A stretch of 64,000 nucleotides of DNA from Catonia carolina (taxonomy: Eukaryota > Arthropoda > Insecta > Hemiptera > Achilidae): positions 7,885,501 through 7,949,500 of the forward strand of contig JAQMRL010000011.1 in NCBI GenBank assembly GCA_035578175.1, read 5' to 3'. The notes beneath the pieces were generated by a model. The model was not told the origin of the DNA. It worked only from the letters and a program-made list of their open reading frames with translations, and searched no databases. The position numbers were made by a program, and so were the translations under genes. Each line of letters starts with the position of its first letter. Within the stretch, counting starts at the first letter, position 1. Positions 1 through 10,631 of the stretch are shown here, in pieces.

Positions 1-239
1 ATGTGTATGACGTGAAAATGAGGTGTAGTCTTACAGACCCAGGTCGACCATTCCTGAGAGAGTATGGTTAATTAAACCCCAACCATCAAAGTACACCGGT
101 AACCACTGTCTAGTATTCAAATCCGTATAAAAGTAACTACCTTTACTAGGATTTGAATCAGGAACCTTCGTCTCCGAAAATCAGCTGTTAAACAGCTGAT
201 TTTGGTGACGACTTGACCTCTAGACCAACCCGGTGGGTC
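1..239 (-). mobile_element. tRNA-derived SINE, family D (cut by window edge)
   Basis: On the minus strand the head has A-box-like TGGTCTAGAGG and B-box-like GATTCAAATCC, separated by an insert holding the palindrome CAGCTGTTTAACAGCTG. The body matches the D copies near 11.1, 25.7 and 47.6 kb. Its 3' end lies beyond the window. Confidence 0.8.
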
Positions 240-571
240 AGAGTTTAATAAACAATATATTTGTAGCATGTTTACACGCATACTACATTAATTAAACGCT
301 GTGAATGAATTCTCCAAGTGAACTAGTGTGCTGGGAGTGAATCGATCATGTGAACAATATCACAGTCATTGGCTGAAACAGTTGGTCACGTGAATTTTTT
401 ACTTCCAACATTTCATGAATACAGTATAGGCTGACAAAATACATGTTAGTACTTTCTGCAAAGATCCAAGTATACCGAAAAACATCTACTTTTCCATTCT
501 TTGAACGATAACGCCACTTCATTCACCGCGCGGTCTGGCTGGATAATGAAATACATTAGTAGAATAGTCAT
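1..571. repeat. Left copy of 571-bp perfect direct repeat
   Basis: Every base I compared here matches 11173-11743 (offset 11172). The copy is cut by the window edge, so the true unit may be longer. It includes a D SINE fragment followed by about 330 bp of otherwise unique DNA. The right boundary of identity is at 571; copy 1 then runs into a 41-bp tandem duplication and copy 2 into unrelated sequence. It looks like a very recent segmental duplication or an assembly artefact. Confidence 0.9.
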
Positions 572-618
572 AGTCATGGCTGGATAATGAAATACATTAG
601 TAGAATAGTCATAGTTAT
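537..618. repeat. Two-copy 41-bp tandem duplication
   Basis: The unit beginning GGCTGGATAATGAAATACAT starts at 537 and again at 578. The first unit belongs to the 571-bp repeat; the second is absent from the other arm at 11.7 kb, so it arose after or at the duplication edge. Confidence 0.85.
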
Positions 619-1181
619 TTGAAATAAATGTTGTAGGATTTTAAATTTTCTACAACTTTTATTATAAAACTTTTTGCGTTAAAATGCATATTAAAGCCGC
701 AATCTTAAAAAACGTTTTTTACGGGAAAACAGCCTGCCCAAGAATTTCAGCAGACATAGCGCCTACCCTATCTTGTAGAGCCTACAAACATATAGAAAAT
801 GAGGCGATTTTTATAAAAATCGTAGGAGCCGTTTTAAGAAAATCGCAAAAAAGTGAAAAATTATACGAATAAACTACGATTTCCGGTAGACCAATTTTGT
901 TGAAAATGTTCGTGTCGGGTCCGGTAGTAGTATCTAACTCAAGTTTCAAGTTCGTACGATGTTCTGTTCTTGAGATATTCTATTCACACACCCACGCACG
1001 CACCCACCCACGCGCGCGCGCGCGCACACACACACACACCCAGACCAATCGCTAAAAACATGTTTTTTGGGTTCAGGGGGTCTGAAAACATGTAGATCCA
1101 GTGAAGAAAATTCGATTTCGAAAAATCGACATGATAACAATACTTTCCTTCCTATATATCCATATGGGCAAGAGAAAGTAA
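615..1181 (-). mobile_element. Family A (HINE-like) copy, lacks hairpin end
   Basis: This shares the long family A core: a conserved TCGTACGATGTTCTGTTCTTG block, a CA/CG microsatellite at about 979-1038, and the terminal inverted repeat GGCAAGAGAAAGT near 1170. The hairpin-bearing 3' part is missing, so the copy is truncated at its 3' end. The (CG)n-(CA)n tract is the longest Z-DNA-prone run in the family. Confidence 0.75.
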
Positions 1182-1204
1182 AAAATGCAAAAGTTTCTTC
1201 ACTG

Positions 1205-1516
1205 AAAATAATATAAATGTTCTTCCACGGCCTAGCAACTCACCAGACTTAAACCCGATCGAGATTCTGAGCTCAATTTGTAAGCAAAAACTTGTGTGAT
1301 TTCTTCAATGATCTAGATATGGTTTCATGATGAACTGAAAAAAAAACACATAAGTAACTTGTCGAATCAATGCCTAAACGTTGTCAGGAACTCATAAGGA
1401 ACTAAGGAGGACATATCAACTATAAAAATATAATTTTGTACATTTCCGTTAATAAATTGTGTATTAAAGGAAGTTTGTTGTTTTTCATCAAGTGTACCAA
1501 TATCTAAACGGTACTG
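1205..1516 (+). pseudogene. Tc1-like transposase C-terminal relic with 3' TIR
   Basis: Around 1226-1260 the translation reads PSNSPDLNPIE, the conserved block around the third catalytic acidic residue of Tc1-type transposases (WPxxSPDLNPIE). Shifted frames then give VESMPKRCQELIRN and GGHINY, the usual Tc1 C-terminus. There are stops and frameshifts, so it is dead. At the 3' side the inverse of CAGTACCGTTTAGATATTGG ends at 1516, followed by TA at 1517-1518, as expected for a Tc1 terminal inverted repeat and target site. The N-terminal two thirds and the left end are missing. The family call rests on the motif run and the TIR; I am fairly sure of the superfamily. Confidence 0.7.
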
Positions 1517-1874
1517 TACTTATTTGTAAGTGATATTTAGATTAAATGTTTTACCGATTTCGTTTACAGTACATACCAGTAAAAAAGTTTTGTGAAATAA
1601 GTGGATAAGAATACAACGTAAAACGTAGTTTTTAGGAAACGTCGTAAAAGTAAAAAATATACCTAGCGAAGCACGAAAGATGGCAACTGAATTTCGTAAG
1701 GTAATGTGATGAAGAGGCCTTGGACGAAATACTGCACTTGCCAGTAGCGAAAGCAGAGTAGCAAAAAATAAAGGAAAAAAAAGGAAGAAAACGAAATTAG
1801 CAAAAAGCAAAAGTAGTAGTAGAAAGAGCAGCGCTTTTCACGAATTTATCAAATTTTAACGAATACATAATGTC
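1517..1874. other. Unannotated AT-rich interval
   Basis: No motif, repeat family or convincing coding stretch seen. A 96-codon open stretch on the minus strand is Phe/Leu-rich, low in complexity and matches nothing I recognise. Confidence 0.5.
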
Positions 1875-2265
1875 GTTTAGTTCATTAGTCGAAATACTGG
1901 TTTGAACCTTTAGTTTTACTAAGTAAACGAGGAGTGAGGTGGTTTACCGTTGCTTTCCTCACTGAGTGAAAAAGTATGCTTATTAGCATGCCAGGCTCTT
2001 TGAAAGCATCTACTTTCTACTCTGGGAATGACACCTTCACTTCATTCACCACAGTGTCTGGCTGTATGATGAAATTCATTACTTTCAGAGGAGACAACTC
2101 TGACTAGTGTATTTTATACCTCTATCTCTTCTGTTCTTATATTCGTCAGTCATAGAGTTGGCTGACCAAATGATATGAAACAGAACTAATTTTTTTTAGC
2201 CCTGAAAGTAGCATATCGAGTGCAAATAATTTAATGCTCCACCTGTCTGTTTCGGGCAAAAGTAG
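1875..2265 (-). mobile_element. Family B SINE, near full length
   Basis: Read on the minus strand it runs from GCCCGAAACAGACAGGTGGA through the TTTGCACTCGAT block to the tail CAAACCAGTATTTCGACTAA, which matches the B/H-type 3' stem-loop region. It is diverged from other B copies throughout. Confidence 0.75.
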
Positions 2266-2748
2266 GCCTATATAATACAAATTCGAAGAAAAATCAATGG
2301 AAATGACAAAAAGGGAATACTTTACGTTTTTAACATAAACTTCATTACTGATACATTATGGTTTTTTTGTAACAGTATTTACATGGCGGTATTAAGAATG
2401 ACTATTTATAATAGTTTTGGGCACTCGGTTTGATACTACTGTCAACAGTATGGGTAGAAGAGGGGCACAACCCAGCCGCATTCCTCAACCATTCATACTT
2501 ATTTGAATTGAACTGTATCTGGATAGGTATACGCACTAGTTTATCTTATAAAATGAACGGACTTCTTAATTACAGTTAAAAAATTAATATTGATGAAAAT
2601 CTTATCAGATTTTCTGTTAGTGGTGATACTAAATATTTTTTAACGTACGGTTTAAACTTTTGTAATTTGAAGTTTCTTTGCAACTAGTATTGTCAGGTGT
2701 TACTAGAAAAAATAAATAAAAACTTAGGATTGAGTATATTTATTTTTT
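2266..2748. other. Unannotated AT-rich interval
   Basis: No repeat family or coding signal recognised. It is the pre-insertion host sequence of the LINE stub that follows. Confidence 0.5.
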
Positions 2749-3218
2749 ATTTATGGAAAGCACCTTTTTATGTCAACAACAAAATTCTACATGACGACCT
2801 TAATATTCCGTTCATAAGTGAAGTAGTTAAGTCCAGCTACAGTGTTTTTCACAGAAAATTGCATGATCACCCCAACGAATTAATCACCGAACTATCGGAT
2901 GCATCACTACCAGGAAATCCGCAGCGCAGGTTGAAACGTCAATGGGCCAGAGATTTTCTATAAAGTGATTTATTTTATTTTTCTTTCTTCTTTTTTTTCT
3001 TATGTTGTTATTTATCATTCATGTATCATGAACTTTATTTCATAGAACATATACCAATGGGTATCACTGTTCTTTTTCATTTATTTATTTTTATTTATTT
3101 TTTATTTTTTTTCCTTGTCATCCTTTGTTTACTGTCATCTAATTTGCTCGTTGTATCGTAGTATATAGTTGCAAATAAAGTTATCAAAGTTAAAAAAAAA
3201 AAAAAAATTTATGGAAAG
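2749..3218 (+). mobile_element. 5'-truncated Jockey-like LINE with target-site duplication
   Basis: The inserted body is 2761-3206. It is bracketed by the same 12-mer, ATTTATGGAAAG, at 2749-2760 and 3207-3218 (its first A is ambiguous with the poly-A). From 2760 to 2963 one open frame encodes the C-terminus of a Jockey-type reverse transcriptase protein: VNNKILHDDLNIPFISEVV, then HDHPNELITELSD, ending RRLKRQWARDFL. The NxxLHxDLxIPxV and HPNxLI pattern is typical of the last 60-70 residues in this clade. After the stop comes a T-rich 3' UTR, an AATAAAG signal near 3175 and a poly-A of about 15. Open frame and intact duplications suggest a fairly young, dead-on-arrival insertion. Confidence 0.88.
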
Positions 3219-3825
3219 ATTAAAAAATGCATACTTTGCAAGTATGACTCATCTGTTTGTACAATATTTGCATATTTGTGCACAGCGTATTATGATTTCT
3301 ATAGACATAAATGAAAAAATAATTGTAGGTAGTATGTAAACATAGACTATTACGGAAGAGTTTTTTCAGTCGGGCATTTTGCCAAAAGGTAGAAAAATTT
3401 TCTTATTAGAAAATTTAACCTTGTCATATAGTCAGTAATTATATTCAAGGACAGTTAATTTTGATCAGGTATGAAATATTATCACAGTATGAAAAATGCA
3501 TACATTTTTACAGACTCATTTATGAGAATGCATAAAAGAAAATAATTGTTTGAGAAATAAATCGCATTGAAATTAAGGAAGTTCCACTCCCTTGCTATTT
3601 TTCTACCTTCGTTTTTATTTAAAATCTAACGCTATTTATCACGTGCTTCAGTTCACAATTATTGATACGCACCTGTTTTTTTATGAGTAATTTTAATAGC
3701 ATTAGCTTCGCTTATAGAGAATTTGCAACTGAACAAGTGACTGCTTTTTGCGTACAGTTCTTGTTCAGATTGGTTTGGTGCTATTGTCACCTAACCTTTT
3801 TACTTTTAACTAAGAAGAATATTTT
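3219..3825. other. Unannotated AT-rich interval
   Basis: No repeat family or coding signal recognised, apart from a short hydrophobic open stretch near 3662 that runs into the LINE relic. Confidence 0.5.
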
Positions 3826-4079
3826 TTTATATCATCAGTCTTTCGACTGGTTTGATGTAGTTCTCCAAGCTGTTCTATCTTGCACAAGTCGTTTCATATC
3901 TACATACCTGTAACACCCTACATCTTTTGTAATTTGCTTTAAATATTCTAACCTTTGCCCCCCCCCCCTTACAATTCACTCCCTCAAAATTACCTTCCAT
4001 TATTGATAGACCAATACCTGGATGTCTTAAGATATGCCCCACTAGCCTGTCACTTCTTCAGGTAAGATGTTTCCATATA
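3826..4079 (-). mobile_element. LINE family H, 3' part, separated from 5293-5468
   Basis: On the minus strand the 3' end has the tail CATCAAACCAGTCGAAAGAC. The interior matches the H copy at 24.8-25.3 kb through GGGGCATATCTTAAGACATC. The match stops at 4079 exactly where a TA-flanked insertion begins and resumes at 5293. A run of C at 3958-3967 lies within it. Confidence 0.8.
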
Positions 4080-5292
4080 AGGTCGATTCCAGATAATTGG
4101 TCCACTGGTTAATTGGGGCAGCCGGTTTTTTTTGGAACAGTTCTTTAATAAACAAAAATAGAACGGGATTTTACATTGATAACTCCATTTTACATTGAGT
4201 ATTCCATTTATTCGGTCCATAATGCCGCTTACTGGGCCCAATCCGATCTATGTATATATATATATATGTTTTATTAAAACCATTACAGCGATGTACAACA
4301 CGTGGTTCTAAGCGGCAAGATAAGTTAATGGGGAAAATAGAGTTAGTAAACATTTCGACAGACAAACAACAGGAATCACAGTCATAACAGAGATGTTATT
4401 TACAATGTGAGTACAATGTGTAGGCTACATAATCGTCATTGCACAAATTTCAGCGAGTTGTATCCACTAGTTATGCCCAACCTTACAAGCTGTGAAGCCT
4501 CCTTGCAACTTATGGTTAGTTGTCATTTGTCACACGTACATAGAACGTTCATAATTCCATGCTTCTCATCAGTTTTTGTGATTTCATCAGTGTACTGTAA
4601 CACACTGTTTTTCGAGTCTGGTTGTTTTGTTATCTGCAGGCATACTTTTTTATTTTTTTAAAATCCATTCGTTTCACACATTTGTTTAGATTTTTGTGCG
4701 CATGCGTAGTAACCTACTATCAACATCTACAATGTCTACGTGTCAGTACCTACTATCAACGTCTTTGTGAGTTAAATGCCGCGTAACGATTTGACTGTGT
4801 GAACGAATAAAGCTTCTCGACAAAATAAAAACGTATCCACCTAACTTAAGCCAATGTAAACTATCGGAACTAACCGGGGTACCAAAAATTACGAAAACTT
4901 GTATTGTGCTCCAAGAAAAGAAAATACGCCAAGAGTGGGCATTAAAAGATCATGGAACATCTCAGAAAAGAAAACGTGAAGAAAGGATCCATTTGTTGAG
5001 AAGCGTTCAATTAATGGTTCGCCATTGTAACTTCCCAAGGTGTTAGTGTTAGGTCCAATGCTTAAAACCATAGCAAAAACATTTACTAAAACGTTAATCA
5101 TTGTTCTGATACCCTTTTTTTCTTGTGTATATGGATAGAACTTGCATGTAAAATTTATGTATGTGATAATTTTAATAAAATACAGTATCCACATTCCGAA
5201 TTCCACATTTGCGAATTCGTTTATTAAAGCCAGCCGTTTAATTCGGCTAAAATGCTCCGTCCCGATGTGCCACAATTATCCGGAATTGACTG
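4080..5292. mobile_element. 1,213-bp pogo-like DNA transposon inserted in LINE H
   Basis: The left end reads AGGTCGATTCCAGATAATTG. The right end, reverse-complemented, reads CAGTCAATTCCGGATAATTG, so the ends are an imperfect inverted repeat of about 20-24 bp. Both ends are flanked by TA (4078-4079 and 5293-5294), and the intact H copy near 25.07 kb shows a single TA at that position. CAGT ends with a TA duplication suit the pogo/Tigger branch of Tc1/mariner. The open stretches inside (for example 4889-5275, minus) show no transposase motif I can recognise, so I treat it as non-autonomous or badly decayed. Confidence 0.8.
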
Positions 5293-5468
5293 TACTTCTT
5301 TCATCCACTCGTCTAAGAACCTCTAAATTACTTATTTTGTCCACTCACCTAATCTTTAACATTTTCCTATAACACCGCATTCAAAAGCTTTTACGCTCCT
5401 TTTTTACAGCCCCTGTTACCCACGTTTCACTCCCGCATAATGCTACACTCCAAACATAGAGTTTTAAG
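5293..5468 (-). mobile_element. LINE family H, 5' part of the split copy
   Basis: Matches 25073-25250. The minus-strand translation retains the WSVALCGSETWV-like block found in LINE C-termini. Joined across the insertion it is collinear with the 25-kb copy. Confidence 0.8.
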
Positions 5469-6367
5469 AGAAAAGTGATTTTCGATTAAGAAAACAAAAT
5501 AAAAACCTATTACAGCAGTACTGTCAACAACTTTCGGAAACATTTCGTGACAAAACCTTTTTTGGTTTAAAAACTAGTAAAGAATAAATAACTATGAACG
5601 AGAGATTACAGTCATAAAACTCACAAATTTTTGTTTCGAAGTTTAATTAAAAACAATACAAAGGGTTTTCATTTTTCTTTGTGCTCAGTTATGTAGAACG
5701 GCTCACAAGAAACTTCGGCATATTTATCAGTAGATTATTAAATTTCCTAGCAAATGAAACTACAGGCAAGATATTACGGTGAATAAACAATTACAAAAGA
5801 CTGTAATAAAAAAATATGTCAGTTAATAAATGTTACGTTACATAAATAAAATAATAATTATAATATAGTACGTATATTTAAATTTCCAACTTTTTAACAA
5901 ATGATGACATAGCTGTGAGAATGTTACGTTACAAGATTTAATTTTAAATTGAGAACGACATACCTTGCGTGATAACAGAACAGTGTAAGTAACAGAAGAT
6001 TCAATAGCGGTTTTTTTCAAGAAAAACTGTCGGCAGAGTAGTTATCTTGCAAAGTTTTACACCCGATCTCGATGTCACGTCACCTCACCTCAATATTGAA
6101 CTTATACAAGGACAAGCTGACCCCTAATGGCCGTTAAGTCGTGTACGAATCTGCTAAAGTTATTTTCACAATTAAGCCATCACAAAACTGTAAAATTAAC
6201 CTTCGGCAATGCCAAATATTCAACTCTTCGTAATAATACAAATTACTTATTAAAATTATGCGCTATAAAAAGCGCATATAAGTGTGCATAACAGTAAGCA
6301 CACAAACAAATATTAGTAAAAATTTTAAATTTTTATAAACGCACTTAGTTTCATATGAAATTTTTAC
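5469..6367. other. Unannotated AT-rich interval
   Basis: No repeat family, RNA or coding signal recognised. Confidence 0.5.
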
Positions 6368-6650
6368 GCCCATAACAGGTAAGTGAAGTGTTAAATTATT
6401 TGCACTCGATCTGCTAGTTCCAGACCGACAAAAAAAGTTCTGTTTCTTATCACATGATCAGCCAATGATATGAATGATGCATTTAAGAATAAAAAAGGTA
6501 GAGGTTTGAAAGACACAAGTCAGAGTTATCTCCTCTGAGTAATAAATTTCATTATATAGCCAGACCCTGTGGATCACTACTTCATCAGAAGTAGTGTCAT
6601 TTGCAGGGTGCAAAGTAGATGCTTTTCAGAGGGCCTAGCATGCTGATAAG

Positions 6651-6652
<2 letters not shown>
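6368..6652 (+). mobile_element. Family B SINE, 3'-truncated at a CA tract
   Basis: The start CGCCCATAACAGGTAAGTGA and the body match B through CATGCTGATAAGCATAC, then pass directly into (CA)n of a family A fragment. The B 3' stem-loop is missing. The junction sits at ACAC, suggesting recombination or replacement at the microsatellite. Confidence 0.8.
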
Positions 6653-6687
<35 letters not shown>

Positions 6688-6820
6688 CAATCGCTAAAAA
6701 ATATGATTTTTTGGTTCAGGGGGTCTGAAAACGAGTAGATCCGGTGAAAACTCGATTTCGAAAAATCGACACGAAAACAATACTTTCCTACTTATACATT
6801 CATATAGGCAAGAAAAAGTA
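6653..6820 (-). mobile_element. Family A 5'-end fragment with (CA)n
   Basis: The (CA)n tract at 6655-6686 is followed by the conserved AATCGCTAAAAA, GGGGGTCTGAAAACG and ATTTCGAAAAATCGAC blocks, ending at the inverted repeat GGCAAGAAAAAGT near 6803-6815. Only the segment from the microsatellite to the 5' terminus remains. Confidence 0.75.
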
Positions 6821-6825
6821 AAACA

Positions 6826-7083
6826 TGGTGTTATTCGATTCCTTTGAAAGAGTATAGACACAAAAATCATTGGGTTTGAAGTTCCGATTTTGACCGGAAG
6901 TGACTCAAAACCGGAAGTCAAGAAATCAAATTCAGAATTTGGAAACAAAAACAGTGTCATTAGTTTCCTCTTAAAGAGTAGTTACAGAACTCTAATGGTT
7001 TTTGCCATAAGTACAAAGTAAGCCTTCATAAAATTGTCATTAGCCATGAGACGGCCGTCTTATGAAAGGGATTTTATTTTAGT
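6826..7083 (+). mobile_element. Family C (HINE-like) copy, 5'-truncated
   Basis: It carries one and a half of the family C units (GTTTGAAGTTCCGATTTTGA, then a CCGGAAGTCAAGAAATC block), the TAATGGTTTTTGCCATAAG segment, and the terminal hairpin GAGACGGCCGTCTTATGAAA ending in a T-rich tail at 7083. It directly abuts the A fragment. Confidence 0.75.
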
Positions 7084-8197
7084 TGTCTTGATTTCTAAAA
7101 AAAATGTTATAGATATTTTAGTCTATTATTAAGTTAAGTTTATTATAATTTGCTAATATTAATAACTAATAATCTTTAATGTAAGTGGTAATCAAATTGT
7201 TATAAAAGATAAAAGGAAGTTTTATTATTTGCAACCCAGAAAAAAATCCCAAGACTAAGTTATACGTTTATAGGGAAACCCATAGAAAGTTCACTATTTG
7301 TACGTCCTAAGATATTATTGTAAATAATTATAACACCAACACCTCTATTTTCCCTAACATTGTTTGTTTTTGAACAGTAAATACTGACATGTATCCAGGT
7401 TTTTAAAAAAAACTAGATTTTAAATTAGCTTCAGGAATTTAAATGATTTCTAACTTGCTTCAAGCATATGTTACGAATTGACGTAACAGGTTAAACTCGG
7501 CACTAACGAAATTAATTTACAAACAGTGACAATATACCATTAGTATGTAACTTTCAATTGATAATGTATTCACACGGATAGTTTAAATATCAATAGTACA
7601 TGATACTGTTAAACATTTGCCAATCAATTCTCACAGACTAAAGTAATAACAGCACCCATTATTTAATAATATAAGTATAATTACAGCAGTTACAATAATA
7701 TAATAACTAATTATCCAGAACATTCAATTAGTCAAAGTTGAATTAAACAATTATAAATATAATGCAGCTTAGAAAAGGACGTAAACCTTATGGCGTGCCA
7801 TTTATCATTAACTTATTATATAGTCAGTATTATAGAATGTCATAAAACTTCTATTTCTAGCATTTAAAAGTATTGTCAATACGCAGTCCGTTGTCCATCT
7901 AATCAATAATACCTTTGTAACAAGAAAGAATTCAAGGACAAAAGAAAAGTTCAGCGACAAATTCAATAAAACTATAAATTGAATATAAAATAGCCTTTCA
8001 AGACACACAAGAGAAAAAGTTTTAAAAGTTTAATACATTGCAACATATATTCATATTTCTTATTCTTTTTATAAAATAAACGAAAAGATTTGTATCGGTA
8101 AAATTTATTAACTTTTTGTTTATCTCCCGCCATGTCATAAAAATAGTGAACCGATTCAGTGATATCAGTAATCAATTCTGTAATAGATAAGTTATCC
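7084..8197. other. Unannotated AT-rich interval
   Basis: About 1.1 kb with no recognisable repeat family. Short open stretches on the minus strand (7808-8008, 7972-8292) have the composition of random AT-rich DNA. Confidence 0.5.
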
Positions 8198-8772
8198 ATA
8201 AACGGCAGGTGGAGTGTTAAATTTTTTGCACTTGATCTGCTAGTTCCAGGGCTACAAAAAATATTTCTGTTTCTTATCACATGGTCAGCCAATTATATGA
8301 CTGAAGCATTTAAGAACACAAGAAGTAGAGAAGTAAAAGACACTAGTCAGAGTTATCTCCTCTAAGAGTAATGAATTTCATTATACAGCCAGACCCTGTG
8401 GTGAATGAAGTGAAGGTGTCATTTGCAGGGTGGAAGTAGATGCTTTTCGGAGGGTTGGACATGCTGATAAGCAGAGCCTACTTTTTCACTCAGTAAGGAA
8501 GAGGTAGAGATGTAAAAGGCACTAGCCAGAGTTATCTCCTCTAAGAGTAGGTCTAATGGATTTCATTATACCCAGTGGTGAATGAAGTAAAGGTGTTATT
8601 TGCAGGGTGAAAGTAGATGCTTGTCGGAGGGTTTGGCATGCTGATAAGCATAGCCTACTTTTCCACTCAGTGAGGAAGGCAAAGGTAAACCACCTCACTC
8701 TTCGTTTTACTTAGCAAAGCCTCTGAGGTTCAAACAAGTATTTTGGCTGATGACCTAAACAACAAGAGATAA
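8198..8772 (+). mobile_element. Family B SINE with internal tandem duplication
   Basis: The head starts at CGGCAGGTGGAGTGTTAAAT and the tail ends TTGGCTGATGACCTAAACAA. The central segment, from the GTAGAG...AAAAG block to CACTCAGT(A/G)AGGAAG, is present twice with a period of about 186 bp (first from about 8321, second from about 8507). The two units have diverged. Confidence 0.8.
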
Positions 8773-8842
8773 CTATTTATTAGATACTTGAGAACTCAAG
8801 TACCACTCAAAAAATTTATTTTGTACCGTTTTTTTTAGTTTC

Positions 8843-8905
8843 TGACATCTGGCGGACGGACGGTCAAAACAAAATGATAGATGATATTCTTAAAGATTTC
8901 CACCG
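8843..8905 (-). mobile_element. Family C 5'-end fragment
   Basis: TTTCTGACATCTGGCGGACG and AAACAAAATGATAGATGATA match the C terminus opposite the hairpin, ending TTTCCACC. Confidence 0.65.
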
Positions 8906-9608
8906 ATTAGGTTAAATTACTGACTTACCCGTTTAAATAAAATAAGACAATACCTAATTGTTTTTTTGAACAAAATACATATTTTATCTTAAATCCCATT
9001 AAATTGTTGACAATAGTATATTCCGACTTCTTAACGTTTATCTCTATTATCTCTATTATGGAAATAATAATGAACATGTAGATAATGTTATGTATTTACA
9101 TCTTAATTAATAATCACAATTAAATTACTACTTTCATAAATAAATTGTTGCTTACGTTAATGACGGCGGAAAATTAAGATAAAATTCTTTTGTAATTACT
9201 TTATTTGCGTAACAATAGAGTACGGTAATTTTAAAAGAAAAAAATTAAATTAAATTGTGGCATACCATTTTACAAATTAAATCAAAACAAAATTTTCTCA
9301 TTCTCTCTTTCGTTATTAAAATCGTACTTGACAGTCAATGTACTTCTTAAGTTAAGTTCCTATCGGCAAAAACAAATTTACATCCTATCTTTACAAGAGT
9401 TCCACAAGGTAGTGAAAATTCCCTCTTTTCTTTGTACGGTTTAAACACCGCTAATTAATCCATTAACACAAACACTAAAACAGCCACTTTTACCAACGAT
9501 ACCGCCGTAAAATCAATTTATGAAGATTACTGTATAAGTGTCCGAGCAACTTTATTACGTTATTTAAAAAAAAAAAACAATTTTAATTTTAACATTTTAT
9601 AATATTAT
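8906..9608. other. Unannotated AT-rich interval
   Basis: No feature recognised. A-rich tracts near 9570 and 9590 only. Confidence 0.5.
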
Positions 9609-9747
9609 TACTTTCTCTTGCCTATATGAATATATACGAAGGAAAGTAGGCTATTATTTTCATGTCGATTTTTCAAAATCAAGTTTTCACCGAATCTATA
9701 CGTTTTCAGACCCCCCTGAACCCAGAAAAACATATTTTTAGCGATTG

Positions 9748-9798
<51 letters not shown>

Positions 9799-10600
9799 TG
9801 TGCGCGCACGTGTGTGAACAGAATATCTCAAGAAAGGAACATCGTACGAACTTAAAACTTGAAACTTAAGTTACATACCACTACCGGACCCGACACGAAC
9901 ATTTTCATCAAAATCGGTCAACCAGAAGTAGTAGTTTATTCGTGTCATTTTTCACTTTTTTGTGATTTTCTCAAAAACTGGTCCTACGATTTTTTAAAAA
10001 TCGCCTGGTTTACTCAATTTTTTATTCTCTACAAGATAGGGTAGGCGCCATGTTTGCTGAAATTCTTGGAGAGGCTGTTTTCACGTAAAAACATAGTTTT
10101 TTTTAAGTTTCGGCTTTAATATGCAATTTAGCGCAAAAATGTATATAATAAAAGTTGTAGAGAAATTAAAATCCACAACTTTTATTTTAAACATTTTTTT
10201 TTTATAACGCTTAGTTTAGCAGTAATTAGCAATTTTCTGTTTTTTCTCACGAAAACGTGAGAAAAATCGATTTTTTAAGATTTCGGCCTTAGAATGCATT
10301 TTACGACAAAAGTGTATATAATTAATTTTAAAGGAAATAAAAAGATCTATAACTTTTATTTAAAATATTTTCCTCTACAGAGCCTAGTTTAATGTGAAAG
10401 AGTGATTTTTTCGTATTTTTAAGCCGAACTGAGGTTGATTTTCATTTTCCGTCTTTCACTCATGATTAAAATAAGGTTATGTTTTTTGAGGTTAGTTTTT
10501 TGTTTATTTCTAATATTTTATTACTAATGTTAGGTTAATTTGGTCATTATTTGCATTAACAAGAGAAAGTTGTGTGAGTGTTTCACACCAGATTTTTAAC
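9609..10600 (+). mobile_element. Family A, full-length HINE-like element
   Basis: This is the best full copy. The 5' terminus is ACTTTCTCTTGCCTATATGA. A (TG)n tract runs about 9747-9802, followed by the conserved GACCCGACACGAACATTTTC block. Near the 3' end the 5' motif returns inverted as ACAAGAGAAAGT (about 10559-10570), followed outside it by the hairpin GTGTGAGTGTTTCACAC and then CAGATTTTT. An inverted repeat placed inside a terminal hairpin, with an internal microsatellite and no obvious target duplication, is the layout described for Helentron-associated (HINE/DINE-1-type) elements. No Rep/helicase coding is present. Confidence 0.75.
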
Positions 10601-10631
10601 ACTATAAAAGAATATTTTGAACCCGAGGCTG

